Assembly: GCA_007026445.1 (NCBI GenBank)
Contig: VDMD01000039.1
Span: 62,001-126,000, forward strand
Origin: Schizophyllum amplum
Lineage: Eukaryota; Basidiomycota; Agaricomycetes; Agaricales; Schizophyllaceae
Length of the DNA stretch: 64,000 nt
Direction: 5' to 3'
The position numbers were made by a program, and so were the translations under genes. Shown here piece by piece: positions 55,701 to 64,000 of this stretch. How positions within the stretch are numbered: position 1 is the first letter of the stretch; every line of letters begins with the position of its first letter. The notes under the pieces are model-generated. The model made no database searches and was not told the origin of the DNA. It saw nothing but the letters and a program-made list of their open reading frames with translations.

Positions 55701-56996
55701 TAAAAGTAAATAACCCGAGCGGCGAGCGTGCTAGTAGACGCCCCGAGCGTAAAAGTAAACGCCCTGAGTGGCAATGGACCGCCGAGAAACCGAGACGAAG
55801 GCCGTCGTAGAGGCGCGCCGAGATGCCGAGCTCGGGGCGGGTCACTGGTGATTGAGCGGAGGCTTCGACAAGTCAAGGTGTACAAAGGCGGAGGCGCGCT
55901 GCCGCCAAAGCTGGGCGGAAGCGCACGTCGATAGCCGGGTCAGTGCAGGCGGGCGATGGAGGCAGCCGGTGGAGACCAGTAGAAACAGGCGATGGAGGCT
56001 GGTAAGTAGAAACAGGCGGTGGAGATGCAGCAGATGCGGGTCCACGGCCGGAGGCTTTCCGGCTACGCTGCGGACGCTTTCTGAGGGCGTCGGATGCTTT
56101 CTGGAAGCGTCAAGGGCTTTCTGCACCAGGGTCTGCCTCGGCGTCGGTCAAAGGCGCGCCGACATGCCGATTCGGAGGGCGTATGGATATTCGGGCGGGC
56201 GTATGTAGGTGCATTGCGCGTGTCCAGCCTGAGCTACTGGGAAGGCGAGCAGACGCGTATCGGGTCGGGTAGGTGAGGCTGGAGACTGTAGCCTGAGTGC
56301 AGGCACAAAGCACGCCGCCTGCAGTGCGCGCCTATGAAGCGCCGGCGGGTGCGCTGATCGGCGGTGGGGCGGGGCGAGGGTGCGCCCTGAGGAGGGAGCG
56401 CATCGAGGAGCCCAGGCTGAGGCGCGCCTCCACCGCCCTGGGGGCGGGTCGGGTATGCAGGCACCGAGTGGCGAGCGCGAGGGCGCGGACCTGGCGCCGA
56501 CAGAGCTGGTTGGTGGAGGCGGGCTGTGGAAGTCTGATATTAATAAGCGCTGGCGGTGTAGCACGTGGGTAATTGATGCGCCTCCCCATCACGTGGTACT
56601 CAGTGCGGCTCCGCTGCAAGATGTGGCGGTGCGCGTCGTCGTCATTGAGGACGAAGGACTCGGCAGGGCGGGGGCCTGAATTGCAGAGTCGAGGCTCAAT
56701 TATGGAGGGACCCAGGCAGTATCCCAATACAGACGAGGGCTGATGACTTAAGGTTTCCGGAGTTCTCCAAGACTCGAATGTGACCAAAGGCTCTGCAGAC
56801 GGAAAATCAACCTCGCCCTATACAAGCGGTCCTATTGGGACGTTGACGCCTCGACTCCGGCAGACATCATATATATATATAGTCGTACATACAGATAAAT
56901 AAGCCCAGAGGACACACCAGAAAGACAACAGCAGCTAATAAAGTATCCAACAGACTGAACAATGAGATCCGTGATCATCTGAGGCGCCAAAACAAT
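52761..56996. other. 4.2-kb gene-poor region with minisatellites
   Basis: No supported gene. Tandem repeats: GCGTCGCGTGTACCTACATGAATA (four 24-bp units, 54060-54145), TCGATCTGCGCAGAACTTGCGAG (three to four 23-bp units, 54245-54332), GGACGGGCGGTCTACGCATC (four, 54455-54525), GTTCTCTCGTGCGCAGTGA-type (about seven, 54635-54745) and TTCCTCGGTCCATTCGCT-type (about six, 55030-55160). A TATATATATA run lies near 56870. Confidence 0.5.
56400..56605 (+). repeat. Dispersed GC-rich repeat, copy 2
   Basis: Inverted relative to the copy at 49030-49225, with the same ordered blocks but scattered substitutions. It could be an old element fragment. Boundaries are approximate. Confidence 0.68.
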
Positions 56997-59010
56997 TTAT
57001 ACCCTGGCATTGACGTGGATGGCAAGTGAGCTGCGCGCGGGGACAGTGCCATAGAAGGTACCGCCAGAGACGGTGTATCTGCCGAAGATCAGCTACCGCC
57101 CATACTGAAGGACGCGAACACTCACGAAGTCCCGGTGCATACTCCGTTCACGACCTCTGCGCCGATGACGTCGCAGTACCTGCCGTTGGGCAACGGCGTA
57201 GTAAACGTCTGCGACCACTCGTAGTCGGCGTTGTTGAGAGCGACAAAGCCGGCAGCGCCTGAACAGGTCGGCGCGTCAGGTCAACGTACAACGTGAGATC
57301 GTGGCACTAAGTACGAACCACGTCCGAAGGCGATCTGCTGGCTCTGCGGGCTGATCCAGTAGTTGAGCTCGCCGGTGCCGACAGTGTTGCGGAAGGCGAC
57401 CATGTTGCGGATGGCGAGCCAGCGGTGCTGGCAGAGCCAGCCGTTCAGGCCGCCGCCGTCGGCGGCGCACGTGCCGTAGCCTACAGAACGAGGTTCACAT
57501 GCATAATAGCACGTGAGTGAAAGGCATACGCACCACCATTGGGCGCGCCGTCGTCGTTGTTCGAGAACTGGTAGCTGGAAAGGATAGACGGGGTCCCGTA
57601 CGGGTGCGCGAGCGAGAATATCGTGGCCGTGACGTATGCGTTGTTGGGCGAGTTGTGGTTCAAAGAGTCTCCGTTCTAGGATACGATGGTCAGTCGTTGC
57701 TGATAACGACTTCCAAGACAGCCCCTGAACTTACGCGCTCCGTGTCGTGATTGGTGACGAAAACGTTCGCGGACGAGCCCGGAACCCAGCCTTCATGATG
57801 ACGAAGTCAGTGTTGGAATCAAGAAGAGCCATGCACGACGTACCCTTCGACTCAAGATCGAAAAGCTGCTGAATGCCGCTGTTAAGGAACGCATCCTTGA
57901 TCGTGTGAGTATACCGGAACTCCTGCACGTCGCCTGATGCCCCATTATTCAGTTTACCGATCTTTAACAAAAACAAAAGGAACGTACCATTCTTAGTGTA
58001 CTCGGACGGAGTGATGGGCTCGCCGTCGCCATAAATGACCTCCTGCGTAACGTACGGCCGGAAGCTGAGTCTGCCCATGATGTTCGCGATGTCGTCCGAT
58101 GCGATGTCTGGATAGTAAGTTAGCACATGGATGGCGTGGGTACGATCAACGGGAACTCACGCTTCGCGGCATCCAAACGGAACCCATCGACGCCGAGGGA
58201 GAGCAAGTCGTTGCCGTATTGGGCCAGACGCCCACGCACGTATTCGGTATCGGTAGCCAAACTGAACCACATAGCGTCAGAATGAAGTCTCAGAAACCGC
58301 AATAAAACAGCTTACTCAGCAAGGTTCACGAGCTCGCAGGTCTGCACCTCCTGGCGGCTCGAGTAGTTGACGATATCGTCGCCAGACTCGAGCCCGCAGT
58401 GATGGAAATCCTGGATCTGGTAGGTACCAGGGTAGTCGTAGTGCGTGAAGCTGGACCCCGCGGTTCCAGTTCCCGAATCTATGCCTGCCATGTGGTTCCA
58501 GATGGTGTCTGCGGCCTTGTATCAGTACGCGTGCGGCGGCGGGGGCAACAGATGCGCAAAGACTCACCAGCGATAACGCCAACGCCTGCAGCGTGGCATG
58601 TCGCGACCATGCTGGATTGAAAGTGTCAGTACATAGCGCGAAGCGACGCGACAAGATGCGTACTTCGCAAAGGCGTTACGGTCACCGCGCTTGCCGCTGA
58701 GCGTGTAGGATACGGGTTGATAATCCGTCCACCACTGGCCGCCTGTTATGGTCTCCTGAGGCGGGCTCACTGTGCGGTGAGTGTGAGCGCGCTGATCCTC
58801 CAGATGTATCGTGAAGAGCTCACCTTGAACGTATCCATAACCAGCGGGACCGATGAAATCCCGACACTCTGCAGCGATGCTGTCCCAGGTCCATTCAAAA
58901 AGCTGAATGATGACCTTGTTGCTGTTAGAGGGCGCGCGGGCCTCAAGTTGGGTGGGCAGCGCGCGAACGCCCAAAAGAGCGGAGGCGAGCAGGACGGAGC
59001 GGAACGACAT
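56997..59010 (-). CDS. Secreted alpha-amylase (GH13)
   Basis: Twelve exons (59010-58824, 58769-58664, 58611-58568, 58508-58316, 58261-58161, 58107-57988, 57933-57844, 57790-57735, 57675-57534, 57480-57319, 57258-57126, 57078-56997) join in frame to 471 residues. An N-terminal signal peptide (MSFRSVL to ~ALP) indicates secretion. GH13 motifs: GVIADTIWNH (region I), GFRLDAAKH with the nucleophile Asp (II), EVIYG with the acid/base Glu (III), and [10 protein letters not shown] (IV). Conserved Ca-site residues and [17 protein letters not shown] at the N-terminus place it with the animal/bacterial-like alpha-amylases rather than Aspergillus TAKA type. It hydrolyses internal alpha-1,4 bonds of starch. 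No starch-binding domain is present. One acceptor (57791) is AAG instead of CAG/TAG. Confidence 0.94.
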
Positions 59011-60068
59011 CGCTAGAAGGACAGGACGGGGAGGAACCTGTATTCTGAGGAGGACATGCGTATGTTTTATACCTACGCAAGATCATGCACACGAGACCGA
59101 GGAGCGCATGCAGAATGAGGGACAAACGTCCGGCCGCGCTGCCAAACACGGCGATTGCGCAACCGGGACCAAAGCCTCCCCTGGATCTACGATATGTGCC
59201 CTCGACACATCCATGCGGCCCAAAAACAAGGTGGCATGCGCGAGAATGTATAGTCAAGTAGGACGGAGAAATACGAGCGCTCTTCCCTACGTTCCGGAGC
59301 GTTCAGCAGACGTGCAGCGTGACGTGCGCGTCGTCGCCTGAGATAGCAACCGTCGAGGGACGTCCCCTGGGTCATCAGGCAGCTTGACGAAGAGGCTTGC
59401 GCCCGCAGGGCTGATCTTCAAGATTAAGCAGTTTGTCGAATGTGTGCGTCTCGAAGAGGAAGGTACGTGCGTAGCATGTGCTCTCGATGACGGTCGCTGT
59501 TCGAGACAAACCGTGTGACAAACATATGCAATCAACGGTGCCGGTCATGTGCCTGCCAAGATAGGCATTGTTTCTCACGGTTGGCTTTTTTCTTGCCAAC
59601 TTCATCCCAGCGAAACGAATACGCAGAACTGCAATCATTGAGTCAAAGACTTCAAGCGCTTGCAGATCTTTCCGCCAAGCACGCACAAATGCACAAAGAG
59701 ACGCACGTTCACGCGTAGGCTAGACATTGAGTACCTTTATGGTCACCGTATATCTATGTTTTCGAGCACTCCTTCCTATCCTTTTCATCACGAGCCAAAG
59801 TCCAGTCTACCTCCCACGTACGCCCTGGATAGCCGGAAACAGCAGCGCTGGCTAGTGTAGCACATGCCGACCCCACGCGCGGGCCCGAGAAGGGATGCAG
59901 GTTTTTGGACGCGGGACCAGCAGCCTCCAACGTTGCGCGCTATAGTACAGTAACACTGGCCCAAGATCTACATCGAGACGCTTTTTTGAGTGAACCACAC
60001 CAATATCGGTATCCCGCAGGCCGACCTTCACACCGTATCCCCCTCGCCTCGCCTCGACATATCTCCCC
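59011..60068. other. Amylase promoter and intergenic region
   Basis: About 1 kb between the amylase start and the RRP45 stop. Apart from the TATA box listed separately, no gene or repeat is supported. Confidence 0.4.
59064..59072 (-). promoter_or_regulatory. TATA box of the alpha-amylase gene
   Basis: GTATAAAAC on the minus strand, about 55 bp upstream of the amylase ATG, at a normal distance for a strong inducible promoter with a short 5' UTR. Confidence 0.5.
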
Positions 60069-61376
60069 TCACCTGACCTCCACATGCCTCCCCTCCCAAT
60101 CCTCTTTCAACCGTCTCTCCACCAGCGCATCCAGCTCGCCCACCCTCCCCGCCGCGACGTCGACGAGCGACAGCACGTCTTCCGCGCCCAGCGGCGCCCC
60201 GCCCATCTTCTGCACCACGCAGATCTCACGCTGCGCGTTGAGCGCGATGCTCAGCGTGCCCGCCGCGAGCGCTGCCTCAAGCTGAGAGGGGTCAAGCACG
60301 GTCGTGGGCGGCTGATCGTGCGTGGGAGCGAAGAAGGCGAAGGTGAGGCAGTAAGGCGCGTGGTTGATGGCGAGGGGAACGGGTGCGCGTTCGGAGGGGG
60401 AATGCTGAGCGAGAAGACGTTAGCTGGTGTGATGGGGTGGGGCAAGGGAGAGGGACGCACGACGATGACCTCGTCGCCGACGACCTCGACGTCGGGGCGG
60501 CGGAAGTGCTTGAGGGCGGCCATGGCGGCGAAGCAGGCGCAGTCGAGCATGTTCCCCGCGTCTGCGAGGCAGTGGAGGGTGAGGCGGACGTGCCAGACCT
60601 GATTGAAGAAGCGGGGGATGTTATAATTAGCAGATGTGGTAGTTAGACCAGACGCAAGAAACGCACCCGCTCGCCTGCTAGTACGCAAAGAGACTCCCGA
60701 TCGACGGCCTCGCTCCGCTTGATGAGTTTGTCGAGCACGCGCGAAAGCACAACTTCTTCTTCTGAAGCTCTGTGGGCGGGTGGGACAGTGATCGAGGATG
60801 GGACGTGTTGAGAGGGGTGGGCGCGGTGGGGAAGAGAGCGCCAGAGAGAACGCGACATTGAAGGAGGAGAAGAGCACGCTCAGCCACAGGAAACGACGCA
60901 GTCAGAGAAGGCCTCACCTACCGACCAGACTCGTACTCCGTCGACGCCATGGGGGACAGCTCCGAGTGTATAGTGATGATCCCGTCGAAAGGGCGCTCGG
61001 GCGGGGGGCGGACCATCTTGGCGTCTACTTGGGCGATCACTCTGGAGGGGAAGCGCATTAGCAAGAGCACAAGAAGTACAGAAAACAACTAGGAAGAATG
61101 AGGAGTACAGAACACGAGAAGTACGGCGCGCGAGAAGTACGGATGTACGAGGAGAATGGCGCAGGAGGAGTAGGACAAGTGTAGCAACAAGCACAGTACA
61201 GGAAGCTCTACGCACCTCGTCTTTCCAAACGCAACTTCCACCCATCCCAAATCGGGGCCAAATGTGAGTTCTGGCGCGCGCATCTCCAGTGGTTGTCGTC
61301 CATCGAGGCGCAGGCCCTCCTTGATCGTGCGTAGGAGGAACTCCTTCTCTGGAAGGGAAGGGGAGGGGGGCCGCAT
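60069..61376 (-). CDS. RRP45: Exosome core subunit RRP45 (RNase PH-like)
   Basis: Five exons (61376-61216, 61041-60922, 60769-60667, 60598-60461, 60404-60069) join in frame to 285 residues. Motifs are EKEFLLRTIKEGLRLDGR, PELTFG, VEVAFGKTRVIAQVDAKM, IHSELSPMAS, and VWHVRLTLHCLADAGNMLDCACFAAMAAL, the RNase PH fold of RRP45/EXOSC9. In eukaryotes the subunit is catalytically inactive and forms part of the six-subunit exosome ring that threads RNA to its nucleases in nucleus and cytoplasm. It is divergent from TRM112, with the CACTA-type element in the shared upstream region. Introns are 56-174 nt. Confidence 0.9.
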
Positions 61377-61538
61377 GTCCTAAGGATGGACGGGGAAGGC
61401 GCCAGGTAGGCAAAGAGATGAGGAGAAGAAATAGCCGAGATCAACAAACGCGAAGGACGAACAAACGCGCGACGCGCTTCAGAAGAACGATCAAAGACGA
61501 AGAACAGGGCTTTCCAGATCCGGAAATTTGAGCCGAAG

Positions 61539-62051
61539 CACTACAGGCGGACGGGAATATGTCGTTGGACATACTTTTAGCCGTTTTTGTAACCATATAT
61601 ACCAAATCACCGCTGCAAAACTAAGTCAATATCACATGTGAAGAATAATGTTTGTCTTCAGAGAAACATCAGGTTTGACCTCCGGACATATGTCACGCAT
61701 CCCGGCCGTCAAAGGCTTCGGGATATCTTATCTTCGCCCACGGGCATACGTCAGCGATAACCACGGATATTTTCAATGTATGACCAGATTCCCATTGTTC
61801 TTCCGGTCATACATTGAAAATATCCGCGGTTATCGCTGACGTATGCCCGTGGGCGAAGATAAGATATCCCGAAGCCTTTGACGGCCGGGATACGTGACAT
61901 ATGTCCGGAGGTCAAACCTGATGTTTCTCTGAAGACAAACATTATTCTTCACATGCGATATTGACTTAGTTTTGCAGCAGTAATTTAGTATATATGGTTA
62001 CAAAAATGACTAACAGTATGTCCAACGACATATTCCCGTCCGCCTGTAGTG
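61539..62051. mobile_element. Palindromic CACTA-type MITE, copy 2
   Basis: A 513-bp element with ends CACTACAGGCGG and CCGCCTGTAGTG and a 3-bp target duplication AAG (61536-61538, 62052-62054). Each half is the reverse complement of the other over almost its full length, with a short central loop near 61783-61799. It is visibly very similar over its whole length to copy 1 at 29362. It sits 162 bp from the RRP45 start codon on one side and 162 bp from the TRM112 start codon on the other. Confidence 0.94.
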
Positions 62052-62213
62052 AAGGGGACTGCCAAACACGGCACACCTTTGTCTGTGACCGGTGTGATGT
62101 TCGAGATTTTCTTCACCCGTCACACCAGTCCAAGCTCAACGGTCGATCTGGACCCTGTTCCACGACGGAGCACGCACGGACGACATACCGGAATAAACAA
62201 ACGCTAGCTAGTC

Positions 62214-62748
62214 ATGGTCCGCCTCATCACCCACAACCTGCTTGCCTGCCACGTGAAGGGCTGCACCTCGAATAACTTCCCCTTGCGATTCAGCGATGTA
62301 CAAATTGAGCTCCGCGACGCCGAGTTCAACCCAGAATTTTTGCGCGGCTTTCTCCCCAAGCTCGAGTGGCAGGCGCTTGTCGATGCGGCGAAGGAGGTGA
62401 GTTTTCTCTCGTTCCTCTCGCGTTGTGGCATGGTCTGACGAGGGGGTCCTCGTTCAGTTGGGCGACACATCGTTGCCGAATGAAATTCCGGAGATGATGG
62501 ACGATGAGTTTTTGCAGGCGCTGCACCATGTTCTGCTGGAGGTAGGGAGCTTTCTTTTGTGGTGGGGCAGGGTTTGGCTGACGCCTGTACTCTAGATCCA
62601 CGTCGAAGAGGGCGCAATGACATGTCAAAATTGTGGGCACAAGTACCCGATATCGAATGGGATACCGAATATGGTGAGTGGGTGCGCGAGAGATGGGCTT
62701 GAGTTCTAACCGCCGATTCAGCTGCTTGCAGAGAACGAGATCGCATAG
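62214..62748 (+). CDS. TRM112: TRM112 methyltransferase activator
   Basis: Four exons (62214-62396, 62458-62541, 62596-62673, 62722-62748) join in frame to 123 residues, the usual length of the family. It begins MVRLITHNLLACHVKGC, carries FLPKLEWQALVDAA in the helical insert and ends with CQNCGHKYPISNGIPNMLLAENEIA. The Cys residues of the N-terminal CHVKGC and the later CQNC form the zinc site. TRM112 is the obligate partner of several methyltransferases acting on tRNA, rRNA and the translation factor eRF1. Introns are 48-61 nt. The gene is divergent from RRP45 and convergent with the unknown gene at 62953. Confidence 0.95.
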
Positions 62749-62952
62749 CACGGAGGGTTTTTCTCGACCCGATGGTTTGTTCTTGGCTCGTGGATTGCGC
62801 CTGATATGCCAGCGATTCGCGCCGATCTTGCAGGATCTACCGCTCTCAAGGGCGGTTGGCAGAGTATCCTCCGATGGGGAATATCTTGCTCTCTCAAAAG
62901 TAACTGTATCAGTACATGTACACAAGTTTGTCTTGGGGTTCCATGAGCGGCA

Positions 62953-63555
62953 CTATCGCTCTCCAATATTCAGAAGCGCCTTCATCTTCGTTAGCGTTAG
63001 CTCATCCGCATCTCCCTCTCCCTCGGCTTCCTCCACCAACCCAAAGAACTCTCTCATCGCATCCGGCAGCTCCATCAGTTCACCCACCGGCTTGCTCAGC
63101 TGCGCGTTCTCCTTACCGAACGCATACACACTCGTCTCCCTCAACGCCCCCGGCTCCTTCTTCCCCCCCTCCGCCGCCACCACCGCCGCCGTCGGCTGCT
63201 CCGGCTGCGGCACCAGCAGCACATGAATCGGCCGGCACGTAATCGGGCTTTTCACGCGCCACGCCGCGCCGACGCCCGTATCCTGCATCGCGTCCACCCC
63301 GCGCGCGAGGGCGGTCAGCGCCTTGTAGTCCTCGGGCGCGAGTTTGAGCACCGCGCCCTGGGCGTCGACGGCGAAGGCCTCCTCCTCGGGCGCGGCGGAG
63401 ATGCCAGGGGCGCTGAAGACGGCGAGAAGGGGGTAGGTGAAGGCGGGCGCGTTCACTTTGACAGCGAACTTGAGCGTGGCGGAGGTGAGGTCGGGTGGGT
63501 TGAAGTGCGGGGTGGCGCGCGAGCGCCAGCCGCTATGGGTGGAGGACCAGGGCAT
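62953..63555 (-). CDS. Conserved-looking protein of unknown function
   Basis: An intronless frame of 200 residues from ATG 63555 with high third-position GC throughout, unlike the shadow frames. It begins MPWSSTHSGWRSRATPHFNPPDLTSATLKF and ends with a Glu/Asp-rich, helical tail EEAEGEGDADELTLTKMKALLN. No signal peptide, membrane segment or catalytic motif is recognised. The longer in-frame upstream extension to 63720 lacks coding bias, so I use the internal ATG. Function not inferable. Confidence 0.68.
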   Translation of the reverse strand: MPWSSTHSGWRSRATPHFNPPDLTSATLKFAVKVNAPAFTYPLLAVFSAPGISAAPEEEAFAVDAQGAVLKLAPEDYKALTALARGVDAMQDTGVGAAWRVKSPITCRPIHVLLVPQPEQPTAAVVAAEGGKKEPGALRETSVYAFGKENAQLSKPVGELMELPDAMREFFGLVEEAEGEGDADELTLTKMKALLNIGER

Positions 63556-64000
63556 AGTGGATGGGTACGGGAATGCTAGAGAATAATGTGGAGTCTTTGT
63601 ATTTGGAGGGCGATGTGTGCTGAATGCAAGAGGAAAGGTGTACGGTACCGTGTGGGAGGACAGCACATCGCGTGAAGTGGTGACGTCACAGCGCGCGGGC
63701 GTTGCTGGACGCGCATGCAAAGGGCGCCGCCTTCAGATCGCCTTATTGAGTCACAATCGAAATCCCAGTACTCTACAGCCAGCCTACGAAGCTTGAGATA
63801 GATAGTCGAGGAAGCACAACATTCAATGGTAAGCGCGAAGAGGCGACGGTGGCGTGGGAAACTGAGCGCTGCCGGTCCGGCTCTGATCCTGACTTTCACG
63901 TTCGTTCGCTACCGCCATATACCCTTTCATCCAGCTTTCATTCATCGCTGCTCCGATTTAGCCTTGCTTGCATCGCATGACCCGCTCAACATGGCGCATT
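63556..64000. other. Right edge, upstream region
   Basis: Promoter region of the unknown gene. An ATG at 63827 on the plus strand precedes a possible donor (GTAAGC) and could open a gene running off the window, but nothing supports it. Confidence 0.3.

Noticed and set aside
44316..59010. Possible secondary-metabolite cluster (2OG oxygenase plus Zn2Cys6 factor)
   Set aside because: No backbone enzyme (PKS, NRPS, terpene cyclase) or other tailoring enzyme is near; the genes are about 4 kb apart and the next gene is an amylase.

Overview
The window looks like nuclear DNA of a filamentous basidiomycete, most likely an Agaricomycete; I cannot name the species. It is GC-rich. Genes on both strands are cut by many short GT-AG introns with CTAAC-like branch sites, and gene content is fungal: kinesin-14, a STAS-type sulfate permease, a PMR1-type Ca/Mn pump, a Zn2Cys6 regulator and a secreted alpha-amylase. 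Exon models were built by hand from splice signals, reading-frame continuity and family motifs. Most close without a break.

Layout. 0-11 kb is compact: a MYND-finger protein (+), a coiled-coil protein (-) divergent from a Pro/Ala-rich protein (+), a REX4-type exonuclease (+), and an AKAP7/ASCC1-type 2H phosphoesterase-like protein (+). 11.6-46 kb holds a kinesin-14 (-), a SulP sulfate permease (-), CWC27-type spliceosomal cyclophilin (+), a PMR1-type P-type ATPase (-), a decayed partial ATPase copy in inverted orientation (+), tRNA-Ala and a 2-oxoglutarate oxygenase (-). In the kinesin, CWC27 and ATPase genes the introns are swollen by private 15-30 bp tandem repeats, many with the branch site inside the unit. 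The ATPase needs about 10.3 kb for about 3.4 kb of coding sequence. 46.6-57 kb is mostly intergenic repeat-bearing DNA around one Zn2Cys6 regulator (-). 57-64 kb returns to compact genes: alpha-amylase (-), RRP45 exosome subunit (-), TRM112 (+) and an unknown protein (-).

Functions are mainly housekeeping: RNA processing and translation (REX4, CWC27, RRP45, TRM112), transport (sulfate, Ca/Mn) and motility. I see no biosynthetic cluster. The most noteworthy structures are two near-identical perfect-hairpin CACTA-type MITEs with 3-bp target duplications (29.4 and 61.5 kb); branch-point-carrying minisatellites in introns; the same short tandem-duplication habit inside exons; the inverted ATPase pseudogene, which lacks an intron its full-length relative has; and apparent 1-2 nt frameshifts confined to the two most repeat-laden genes (CWC27 and PMR1-type). 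Those frameshifts could be real decay or uncorrected assembly errors.
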